Origin: JBBDLF01 sp040879025
GTDB taxonomy: Bacteria; Pseudomonadota; Gammaproteobacteria; Pseudomonadales; Pseudohongiellaceae
Length of the DNA stretch: 64,000 nt
NCBI GenBank assembly: GCA_040879025.1
Contig: JBBDLF010000028.1
Span: 29,179 to 93,178 of the forward strand
Direction: 5' to 3'
Below are positions 26,519 through 33,947 of the stretch, piece after piece (position 1 is the stretch's first letter; every line of letters starts with the position of its first letter). Position numbers and translations under genes: made by a program. The notes beneath the pieces were generated by a model. That model ran no database searches. It was given only the letters and a program-made list of their open reading frames with translations, and was not told where the DNA came from.

Positions 26519-26534
26519 CGTGATACAAATCACA
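26519..26534. promoter_or_regulatory. CRP-like palindrome 2
   Basis: CGTGA-TACAAA-TCACA also matches at 9 of 10 positions, exactly 41 bases (about four helical turns) from the first site. The core GTGATACAAATCAC is also close to FNR/Anr sites, so the regulator could be either type. Confidence 0.5.
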
Positions 26535-26620
26535 TCAGCGGCTTCCGAAGGTTCTGCTATGGACTTAAGTCGCGCCCCCGGTTAGGTTTAGGCACACAGA
26601 CGGGACAGGAGCCACCCACG

Positions 26621-27433
26621 ATGTTGTCAGTTCGACAGCCCTCTTTGCCGCTTGCGGTTGCACTGGTCGCGCTGTTTGTCCGGGGAGCGCCGGTCGCCGC
26701 GCAACAACCGGCCCAGGACCTCTTGCCTAACACGTTTTCACTGGGTGCGGCCTACAGCACGGGCGACTATGGCGAACCCATCGATACCAGCATTCTGTTC
26801 TTTCCGGTCAGTTATGCCTATCAGGCGGAAAAATGGGGCGTACAGGTTTCCAGCTACCACCTGGAGATGGATGGGCTCGGTAACGTATTGGTTAACGTCG
26901 GTGGTGTTACCCGCGCGCAAGGGCCCGTTCAGGAGGTGTCCGAACGTGGACTCGGTGACACAACGGCGCGTTTTACCTACCGGCTGGACCCGTGGTCGGC
27001 AACCGCTCCTTTCATCGACGTGTCCGTGGAGGTGAAATTACCGACCGCCGAGGAAGCCAAGGGACTGGGAACAGGAGAAACCGACTATGCGGCGCAGGTG
27101 GATATCTACAAACCGGCAGGCGCGACCACCTGGTTCGGCACCCTGGGTTACCGCTTTCGGGGCGAGTCGGAGCTGTTTGCGGGACTGGAGAACGCCACGT
27201 TTGCGCAACTCGGCTTTACCCGGCCGCTGGCGGGTTCGGCGCAGTGGAGTTGGGGGGCGTTCTATGACTTTCGTGAGCCGGCGTCGACCTTCTCCAAGGA
27301 AACCCATGAACTGTTTCCCTTTGTCACATGGAGGCCGAGCGCCCGCTGGTCGCTGATGAGCTATGGGGTGTGGGGGGCAACGGAAGACAGCGCCGATTAT
27401 CTTCTCGGCACGCAGCTCAGTTATAGCTGGTAG
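26621..27433 (+). CDS. Putative outer-membrane beta-barrel protein
   Basis: A 270-residue exported protein that is not assigned to a named family with certainty. The start at ATG 26621 is supported by AGGAG 9 bases upstream and by a signal peptide (MLSVRQPSLPLAVALVALF...AAQQ). The mature part is rich in alternating strands (FSLGAAYSTGDYG, FIDVSVEVKLPTAEEAKGLGTG, WFGTLGYRFRG) and ends in the aromatic residue of LSYSW, as outer-membrane barrels do. The KLPT...GTGE pattern resembles putative transporters of the MetA/phenol-degradation barrel group. It diverges from the Slam-like operon and lies downstream of two CRP-like sites. Confidence 0.6.
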   Translation: MLSVRQPSLPLAVALVALFVRGAPVAAQQPAQDLLPNTFSLGAAYSTGDYGEPIDTSILFFPVSYAYQAEKWGVQVSSYHLEMDGLGNVLVNVGGVTRAQGPVQEVSERGLGDTTARFTYRLDPWSATAPFIDVSVEVKLPTAEEAKGLGTGETDYAAQVDIYKPAGATTWFGTLGYRFRGESELFAGLENATFAQLGFTRPLAGSAQWSWGAFYDFREPASTFSKETHELFPFVTWRPSARWSLMSYGVWGATEDSADYLLGTQLSYSW

Positions 27434-27443
27434 AGAGGGTTCC

Positions 27444-28142
27444 CTAATACTGCATGGGCCGGACCGGAGGCGGCAGTATCGAAAGCCGCTCAATCGGGCG
27501 AATACGCTGGATTGGCGGCAGTTCCGGTCGCTGAACACGTTCCGGCAGATTGACCCGCTTCAGACGTGCAGGCTGCTGTTCATCGGCGTTAATCCCGGCC
27601 ACAGCCGGTGCCACCATGGAGGTATCAATGCTCGCCGTGGCGACGACCGGTGCTATCGACGGCAATTCAAAACCGAGTTCCAGTTCCCGGGTTTTTGCCC
27701 GCATGGATGTGTCAGTCTCCAGCGTGATCTCACGGAGCGGAATCTGCGGTGAGGACTCTTTCAGAACGAGCTGCCGCAGCAGGGCGTCCCGTTCCAGCCT
27801 GGCCTGGATGTTTTCGCTGATGTCGATAGATCCGGAATCGGTGGTGGTTTCCACAGCGACCCTGACGGCGGCTACCGCGCTGTTGGCGGGCAGACGGCCG
27901 GGTTCGACGGAGTCGATGTTGCCGAGGAAAGGCTGCAGTCCGGTGCCGCCGAAACCACTCTCGCCGGTTTCCGGTGCCGGGCCGTAGCGTCCGGTGCCGC
28001 CGATGCCGCTGCCGTCGTCATCGCCATCACCGCGCAGATAGCCGGTGCTGGTGGAATTGATAATGACAAACAACAGCACCATGAACGCTGCCAGCGACAG
28101 TTGCAGCCAGTCGGGCTGGGGCCTGCGTACCGCCTGTTCCAT
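27444..28142 (-). CDS. Hypothetical membrane-anchored protein with GGTG motifs (DUF6502 partner)
   Basis: A 232-residue protein of unknown function. One membrane segment (about residues 16-35, LQLSLAAFMVLLFVIINST) is followed by a Gly/Asp-rich stretch with GSGIGGTG and GFGGTG, a predicted strand-rich middle (VAAVRVAVETTT) and a Pro/Arg-rich C-terminus (LPPIQRIRPIERL). The GIGGTG pattern recalls DUF5666-type proteins that occur beside DUF6502 genes; that is recollection, not a match. I start at the ATG at 28142, 37 bases after the DUF6502 stop, because the longer frame overlaps that gene. Confidence 0.55.
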   Translation of the reverse strand: MEQAVRRPQPDWLQLSLAAFMVLLFVIINSTSTGYLRGDGDDDGSGIGGTGRYGPAPETGESGFGGTGLQPFLGNIDSVEPGRLPANSAVAAVRVAVETTTDSGSIDISENIQARLERDALLRQLVLKESSPQIPLREITLETDTSMRAKTRELELGFELPSIAPVVATASIDTSMVAPAVAGINADEQQPARLKRVNLPERVQRPELPPIQRIRPIERLSILPPPVRPMQY

Positions 28143-28179
28143 TACTGTGTGCTGTTTTCTTGCCACGCTCTGTCCTGGG

Positions 28180-29079
28180 TCACTTGATCGGTGGCGATGC
28201 GCCGCCTTTTGATTCTCTTCCGTCCGTTGTCGCTCCGGTGTCCTTCTCGTTGCCGGTGCTGAAATTGAAAACGCCGAAATTGATCCGGCGGTTGGCATTT
28301 TCGCTGGACTTGTCCAGCTTCTGTCGCGCCAGCGCCTGTTTGTTCATTTCGGTCAGCGCTTCCATGCCAAGGGTGTTGGCAAGCTCGGCGAGATGTTGAA
28401 TTGATTCGCCGGTTAACTTGTCATAATAAACGCTTCTATCGAAATAGGAAGGTTTCATACCCAATAAATTGTGGGTGCTCGCGCTGATATGGTCCTGGAT
28501 GTTCTTGCCGAAAAAAAACACCTTTTCATCGAAGCCTTTCTCCGGAGTGAACGCACCGGTATTCAATACCACATGATCATCATCATTAATGTGAGCTACG
28601 CCCAGTCTCAGCCATTCATCCAGAATGACCCGGGGCCGGATATCCTGCTTGCATACCGTTTCCACCAGATCATCGAAGTTGCGTGCCCCCGGAGTGGAAT
28701 CGCGCAATGGCAGAGGTAGAGGCCGGCCGCGGTTGTCCAGGTAATCGGGCGAACCCAGCCAGTGACCGATAATCCGGGCGCCAAGGGAGATGTTCTGCGG
28801 AACGGGTCGTTGCTCCCGGGTTTCACTTCGCAGCCGTTTAACGTCCTTGCGGTGCACTCCGGTGAGCAGGTTGATGCGGCTGTCGGACTGACGCTTGCCG
28901 TTAACCCTGAAGTCGCTTTCGGCCACATCCACGTAGATCGACTTCAGCATGGTGGCAAGTTGGGGATAGGTGATCTGGTAGGCGAGCAACAACCGCACCA
29001 GCGGCCGTAACAGCTTTTCGATGGCGGCGACCAGCACACCGGGCGGCGTACCGGGATTGTCAGGGGCCTGTTTTGACAT
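28180..29079 (-). CDS. DUF6502 family protein, possible HTH regulator
   Basis: A 299-residue cytoplasmic protein of the DUF6502 type. The N-terminal half has two helical blocks, LLRPLVRLLLAYQITYPQLATML and DSRINLLTGVHRKDVKRLRSE, which read like helix-turn-helix elements. The middle continues with GHWLGSPDYLD and the C-terminal half is helical. No enzyme motif is seen. Its promoter region holds two 17-base palindromes, the first 21 bases upstream of the ATG, consistent with autoregulation. It heads an operon with the GGTG-motif membrane protein. DNA binding is inference. Confidence 0.65.
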   Translation of the reverse strand: MSKQAPDNPGTPPGVLVAAIEKLLRPLVRLLLAYQITYPQLATMLKSIYVDVAESDFRVNGKRQSDSRINLLTGVHRKDVKRLRSETREQRPVPQNISLGARIIGHWLGSPDYLDNRGRPLPLPLRDSTPGARNFDDLVETVCKQDIRPRVILDEWLRLGVAHINDDDHVVLNTGAFTPEKGFDEKVFFFGKNIQDHISASTHNLLGMKPSYFDRSVYYDKLTGESIQHLAELANTLGMEALTEMNKQALARQKLDKSSENANRRINFGVFNFSTGNEKDTGATTDGRESKGGASPPIK

Positions 29080-29100
29080 GGGCGCAGTATAGCAGATGAG

Positions 29101-29117
29101 GTGGGAATTAATCCCAC
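29101..29117. promoter_or_regulatory. Palindromic operator 1
   Basis: GTGGGAATTAATCCCAC, with GTGGGA/TCCCAC arms, lies 21 bases upstream of the DUF6502 start in the divergent region with the hydrolase gene. Confidence 0.6.
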
Positions 29118-29181
29118 AGTTTTAGCCCGGTTTTTGTGAACCAGGTTAAAGAATGCTTCGGGCGCGGCGATAATAATTGAC

Positions 29182-29198
29182 GTGGGAATAATTCCCAC
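29182..29198. promoter_or_regulatory. Palindromic operator 2
   Basis: GTGGGAATAATTCCCAC, nearly identical to the site 81 bases away (about eight helical turns centre to centre). The pair lies on the same face of the DNA and could be bridged by one regulator. Confidence 0.6.
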
Positions 29199-29288
29199 CT
29201 ACTATGATTCTCTGACTGTCGGCATAGGACAAGGAAAGCCTGAACAGCGCGACGGTCAGTGAGTGAAGGAGCCAGAGAGAGACAGTGC

Positions 29289-30293
29289 ATGCAAACGCAA
29301 ACGCTTGACGGCAGCAGTCCACGATTTGACGGCCTTTCAACCGGGGGTTCTCAATTCGCGGGAATGAACCCGGTGTCCCATGAGCCGGACGCGTGGTTCA
29401 CGCTTTCCGATGGCAACCGGCTTTGCTACGACGAACTGGGCGACCGATCCGGCTTTCCCATACTGTACTTCCACAACACGGGCAGTTCGCGACTGGAAGG
29501 CGCTTTTTTTGACCGCGATGCCAGAAAGTCGGGGTTTCGCCTGATCGCGGTGGACAGGCCGGGGATCGGCGGCTCTGATTTCAAGGCACACCACGACGCC
29601 CGGAATTTCTGTGCTGACCTGATCGAACTGATGGACTCTCTGGGTATTGAGCGGGTGGGGCTGATGTCGTTTGCCGCCGGCGGCACCTATGCATTGACCC
29701 TGGCCCATTATTATCCCGACCGTGTACGGTTCAGCGTTAGTCTGGCGGGTATTCCGCTGGTGGCCGATGACAGCCAGCCCTGCTCCTATGCGGTTTCCTG
29801 TATGAGACGCGCCTTACCGCCGCTGATTCGCGTCTTCATTCGATTACGCCATACCTTTTCGGCCACCACGGCCTCCGATTATCTCGAGCGGCTGCGCGAT
29901 ACCCTTTGCTATACCGACCGTAAAACGCTCGCCGATCCCCGGGTTATCAATCTGCTGGAGGCCGACCTGGCGGAATCGCGGCGCCAGGGATTCCAGGGTG
30001 TGGCCCGTGACACCAGCCTGTGTTTGAAACCGCTCGGTTTCGATATCGCCACTCTGCGGCTGCCGGTGCATATCTGGCAGGGCAGTGCGGATCACCTCTC
30101 TTCCCGTTCCAACTGCGAATATCTGGCGACGACTATTCCAGACTCCCTTTATTTTCGGGTGCCAAACCGGGGGCATTTCTTTTTTCTGCAGGGGATGGAA
30201 GAAGTTTTCGGTCGGCTGCGTCCGGTGCTGGCGAACCCGGTCCCCCAAAACAGTTCCCGGCGGGCGTCACGACTGGTCAGGGTTGCCGCCTGA
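29289..30293 (+). CDS. Alpha/beta-hydrolase fold protein lacking the nucleophile serine
   Basis: An alpha/beta-hydrolase fold of 334 residues. The oxyanion block FHNTGSSRLEG, the strand block AVDRPGIGGSD, an acid in WQGSADHLS and a histidine in NRGHFFF are all present. At the nucleophile elbow, where relatives read GxSxGG, this protein reads SFAAGG, so the serine is replaced by alanine (A129 from the ATG at 29289). It may be non-catalytic, binding a ligand or partner. The ATG follows a GAGAGAGA stretch; a GTG 30 bases upstream is an alternative. It diverges from the DUF6502 gene across the palindrome pair. Confidence 0.72.
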   Translation: MQTQTLDGSSPRFDGLSTGGSQFAGMNPVSHEPDAWFTLSDGNRLCYDELGDRSGFPILYFHNTGSSRLEGAFFDRDARKSGFRLIAVDRPGIGGSDFKAHHDARNFCADLIELMDSLGIERVGLMSFAAGGTYALTLAHYYPDRVRFSVSLAGIPLVADDSQPCSYAVSCMRRALPPLIRVFIRLRHTFSATTASDYLERLRDTLCYTDRKTLADPRVINLLEADLAESRRQGFQGVARDTSLCLKPLGFDIATLRLPVHIWQGSADHLSSRSNCEYLATTIPDSLYFRVPNRGHFFFLQGMEEVFGRLRPVLANPVPQNSSRRASRLVRVAA

Positions 30294-30322
30294 ACGGCAA
30301 GGCAGGTTGGGCGGAGTGGCTG

Positions 30323-32314
30323 TCAGTGTTCGTGAAGGTCGTGGTCGCAGGGATGGTGGTTATAGCCTTGCGGGCTGAGCCGCTTTGCCGACGTCTCGTG
30401 TTTCCTCTCTACACACTTGTATATTTTCGCGTCAATGAATGTTTCCACCAGATCGGTATCAAGTTGACCGGCTGTTGCCTCGGCCGTCAATAAATCCAGT
30501 GCCGCGGTATTGCTCATCGCCGTCTTGTAGGGTCTGTCCGAGGCGGTCAATGCATCGTAAATATCGCAGATGGTCATGATTTTGGATTGCACTGGAATCT
30601 GTTTTCCGGTCATGCCGAAAGGATAGCCGCTGCCGTCCAGTTTTTCGTGATGAGCCGCGGCGATCGTGGGGACGTTCTTGAACTCGCGTGTCCAGGGAAT
30701 GTGATTGAGAAAATACATGGTATGCACAACATGAGACTCAATTTCCTTGCGCTCTGCTACTGACAGACTGCCTTTTTCTATACGCAGAAATTCGAACTCT
30801 TCGTCGCTCAGCACAGACAGGGAATCGTCGGGACCGCCAAGGCGAAGTTGTTCAATTTTCATTAGTAGCGTGGAGTTGTCCACAGGCGTCGTGGAAGGTT
30901 CATTGGCACGCGTGATGGCCGTAAAAAAATCCTCCAATTGTTTGATTTCCCCGGACAGCAGACTGCTGATTTTTTTTAATTCTCCGGTTGATGCGGCATT
31001 TTTCCGGTGCAGATCCAGTTGCTGTTCCAGCGAGCGAGTACGAAGCTTTTCCTGAGCCAGCAGAATTCTGTATCGGATGTTCTCCAGAGTGCCGGCGGGC
31101 AACTTTTTCTGTTTGACCAACACCGACTCCCGCACCCCCACCTTGCCGAAATCATGCAATAGCGCGGCGTATTTCAGTTCCTGAATTTCATTGTCATTGA
31201 ACTGCTGGCTGCGCAGCACCCCGGTGCCGATGGCATTGACCGCTCCCGCCAGGCCCAGGCACAGATCAGCCACCCTGAACGAATGGCCACTGGTAGTGGG
31301 GTCGCGCTGTTCAATCGCGGCAACCGATGCGTTGACGAAACCTTCGAACAGGTTCTTGATGCTGTTGTGCATACGAGTGCTTTCAATGGCGATGCCGGCC
31401 TGGCTGGCAAGAGCCCGCAATAAAACGGTGATGTCATTATCAAAAGGCGTGGTGTTCAGATTAGCCGACGCCTCGTCGGTAATTTTCAGGTCCCTGCTCC
31501 GCTTGCAGTTGATGAACTGCAGCACGCCGATCACCTGATTTTCCTTTCCGGTCATGGGAATGGCGAACAAGGACTTGGTGTGATAACCCGTGGTTTCATC
31601 GAATGATTTATTGAACTGGTAGGAAACTGACGCAGGAATCCTGTAGGCATCCGGAATCATCAGTTCTTTATTGGTCAGCGCCACGTAGCCGGTAATTGAT
31701 CTGTGGTCTAGCGCGAAACGGCTTTCCTGAAACGGAAAATCAATGGAATCATTGCGGGTGAGTTTGAATACAAGCTGTTTTTTTTTGTCGTCGTGGTCGT
31801 CCACAAGAAACAGTGAGACTGCATCACAGCAGGCGATATTCTGGCCTTCCGTGATAATTTTGCGTAGCAGCGCAAACAGATCGTATTCCGAGGAAAGCGC
31901 GATACCGATTTCCGCGAGTTTGGCCAGATTTTCGACACTGCTGCCCTCGGAACGTTCACGATCCGCTTTCTCATTGAGGTGAAGCCATCGATGGCTGGCC
32001 AGTTCCAGAAGCTTGAGGCTTTGTCGGTGGGGCAGGGCGTCATCCAACAGGATGTCCGCGTCGGCATCGAGCGATTCGCGGCACAGAAAAATCGCACACG
32101 GAAAGGCGGTACGCCAGTCTGCCGGCGTGTCAGTGGCCAACAGTTTTTCATCAAGCAGGACCAGCGCGGGGTTCAATGTACGGGCGGCGGCGAGGGAGTC
32201 GATGCCGGCCACGTCGTAGAGGCTGCCGTTGAGTTGCCGTAGTAAAGTCTGGTCGGCGAAACTGGGGCCGTGCAGCAAGGTCAGGACAGCAACTTTTGAA
32301 GGCAGCGATTCCAT
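30323..32314 (-). CDS. GAF and HD-GYP domain protein (probable c-di-GMP phosphodiesterase)
   Basis: A 663-residue signalling protein. The first 110 residues resemble a degenerate receiver (LVLLDEKLL). A GAF domain covers about 130-320 (SLFLVDD, GVLQFINCKR). The HD-GYP domain starts near 325, with QRDPTTSGHS, LLHDFGKVG (HD at 387-388), HHEKLDGSGYP (HHE at 555-557, GYP at 563-565) and a second CDIYDALTASDRPYK block. About 120 charged residues separate the HD from the HHE part, more than usual. The tail is His-rich (HHPCDHDLHEH). The motifs predict c-di-GMP hydrolysis. I use the ATG at 32314 rather than the upstream TTG. Confidence 0.85.
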   Translation of the reverse strand: MESLPSKVAVLTLLHGPSFADQTLLRQLNGSLYDVAGIDSLAAARTLNPALVLLDEKLLATDTPADWRTAFPCAIFLCRESLDADADILLDDALPHRQSLKLLELASHRWLHLNEKADRERSEGSSVENLAKLAEIGIALSSEYDLFALLRKIITEGQNIACCDAVSLFLVDDHDDKKKQLVFKLTRNDSIDFPFQESRFALDHRSITGYVALTNKELMIPDAYRIPASVSYQFNKSFDETTGYHTKSLFAIPMTGKENQVIGVLQFINCKRSRDLKITDEASANLNTTPFDNDITVLLRALASQAGIAIESTRMHNSIKNLFEGFVNASVAAIEQRDPTTSGHSFRVADLCLGLAGAVNAIGTGVLRSQQFNDNEIQELKYAALLHDFGKVGVRESVLVKQKKLPAGTLENIRYRILLAQEKLRTRSLEQQLDLHRKNAASTGELKKISSLLSGEIKQLEDFFTAITRANEPSTTPVDNSTLLMKIEQLRLGGPDDSLSVLSDEEFEFLRIEKGSLSVAERKEIESHVVHTMYFLNHIPWTREFKNVPTIAAAHHEKLDGSGYPFGMTGKQIPVQSKIMTICDIYDALTASDRPYKTAMSNTAALDLLTAEATAGQLDTDLVETFIDAKIYKCVERKHETSAKRLSPQGYNHHPCDHDLHEH

Positions 32315-32406
32315 TAAGGATGATCCGGGGTTTCGCAAAACAGCGAGTGTACCCCAGCTCGGTCGCTGAAGCGATAGCAGGCCTCTTTAGTGAAACCCGG
32401 TGGCGG

Positions 32407-32604
32407 TCAGGATGCGGTGTTTCGACTTCTCAGCTGATCGATGAATCGCTTCAAGCCGCTCTGGGCTTCGGAGCGATAGCGAAACGGTCCAACGGAATCT
32501 CCTTCGCGAGTGCGAAAGTACCAAAGTTCCTCATTGCTGAAGAGACGATCTGAACGCGACGGTACCCGGGTCTGGGGCCGATCTTCCGAACGTGTATCAG
32601 GCAT
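32407..32604 (-). CDS. DUF6316 family small protein
   Basis: A 65-residue protein with the block LWYFRTREGDSVGPFRYRSEA, typical of a small family of unknown function. A good ribosome site AAAGGA lies 6 bases before the ATG, which makes it a convincing real gene. Its 5' leader carries a long inverted repeat. No membrane segment or catalytic motif is seen. Confidence 0.7.
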   Translation of the reverse strand: MPDTRSEDRPQTRVPSRSDRLFSNEELWYFRTREGDSVGPFRYRSEAQSGLKRFIDQLRSRNTAS

Positions 32605-32622
32605 TTTTTATCCTTTGGTCTG

Positions 32623-32693
32623 CGTTAGCCTAAGGTTACCCTGAGCCGGTAAACGGGCCTGACCTGGTGCCAAGTGGTAACCTTAAGCTAACG
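32623..32693 (-). promoter_or_regulatory. Long inverted repeat upstream of the DUF6316 gene
   Basis: Arms CGTTAGCCTAAGGTTACC (32623-32640) and GGTAACCTTAAGCTAACG (32676-32693) pair over 18 bases with one mismatch around a 35-base loop. It lies 19 bases upstream of the DUF6316 start. The rest of the 381-base gap to mobA is A/T-rich and otherwise featureless. Confidence 0.55.
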
Positions 32694-32985
32694 AGTAACG
32701 CTACCATACTGGCAACAAATGGAAATTAAAAGAGCGCAAATTCTATGCCATTGCGGCTAATTTTTCCGGCTCCGCCAACAACCGTTAAATTCAGAATAAA
32801 ACATTTAAAATCAATAAGATATAGTCTTTTTTGAATAATCGATTAAACGTGTTTTTGCTGGTTTTACAAAGAGATAAACAACTAATCTAAGGGTGAAAAA
32901 AGGTGCCGTGACAGCGTTGTTTTAACGCCTGTTATCCGGCTAACATTTACTCTCTGAATGTTTGGAATGTCAATGACAAAAGTCA

Positions 32986-33639
32986 CTAGGGGGTTTCACT
33001 GAACCGGTGAAGAATTTTCACTGAGGCCAGGTCGGCGGGCGTATTGATGTTGAAAAAGCTTCCCGGCTCGCATTCGCTATCGATTTCCAGCACCGCGTCA
33101 TTCAGTTCCTCCAGAATCTGCCGTGGACCAAACAGCTTTCGGTTCATGGCATCGACTATCGTCGGCAGCAGGGCAAAAGACCACAATGAAAACAGGGGTT
33201 GCACTTGCCCGTTGCTGCGGGTCCAGGTCACCTGAGCCTGGTGCCGTTTCATGGTCGCGAGCAGGCGCGGCACCAGGTCGGTCGGAAATACCGGGACGTC
33301 GGCGGGAAAGCAGGCCAGCCAGGATTCCGGCGCCGCCGCCTGCTCCAGGTGCCAGCTCATGGCGCTGGCTATGCCGGCGAGCGGACCGGCGTAGGCGTCC
33401 CGCAGGTCAGTGACACACGGCAGGCCGAATTTATCGAACGAAGCACTATTGCGGTTAACGCTGATGGCCAGGCTGTCCACCTGGGGGCGCGCGCGATCGA
33501 TCACATGCTGGAGGATTTCCCGATCGCCGAGCTTCAGCAGCGCCTTGTCGACAAACCCCATCCGCGAGGCCTTGCCACCCGCCAGAATGACACCCCGTAT
33601 TCCCGCATGCTCGGTACTTATGTTCAAATCGGCCCTCAT
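32986..33639 (-). CDS. mobA: MobA, molybdenum cofactor guanylyltransferase
   Basis: This enzyme transfers GMP to molybdopterin to form the bis-MGD cofactor of DMSO-reductase-type enzymes. The nucleotide block ILAGGKASRMGFVDKALL is at residues 18-35. The DLRDAYAGPLAGI segment and the FPADVP metal site follow, then FNINTPADL near the end. The length of 217 residues is normal. No mobB or molybdoenzyme gene is in the window. The 308-base stretch between this gene's 5' end and tig contains no recognisable gene or RNA. Confidence 0.92.
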   Translation of the reverse strand: MRADLNISTEHAGIRGVILAGGKASRMGFVDKALLKLGDREILQHVIDRARPQVDSLAISVNRNSASFDKFGLPCVTDLRDAYAGPLAGIASAMSWHLEQAAAPESWLACFPADVPVFPTDLVPRLLATMKRHQAQVTWTRSNGQVQPLFSLWSFALLPTIVDAMNRKLFGPRQILEELNDAVLEIDSECEPGSFFNINTPADLASVKILHRFSETP

Positions 33640-33947
33640 CCAGTAAGCTAGCGGGTGGCGGGTTCAGTTTTGCCACGGTGGTCGGGCGTCTTCATCCCGG
33701 AAATCGAGCATAGTGGAGGTGAATTTTTGCCGCAAGAAATGTTATTGAATATGCCCCATTGGTGTGGGAGAATCGCGCGTTTTGTGGCGTTCAAGCCCCT
33801 GAGCACACTCAAATATGTGGGTTGTCACCACGATTGACTGCACTGTCGGTCTCGGCGCAGACCGGATCCGATAACTGAATTTCACGGTTTCTGGCTTCGA
33901 TTGGCTCGGGGGTGTAACTGCCGCCCAGCGAGTGGAGAGGGTTATAC

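Noticed and set aside
29101..29198. GTGGGA palindromes as further copies of the REP-like repeat
   Set aside because: They share only GTGGG with GTGGGTGTCC, are perfect palindromes on their own and lack the GTCC half.
33640..33947. A tRNA or small RNA gene upstream of tig
   Set aside because: No T-arm, anticodon arm or acceptor pairing could be found in the stretch.
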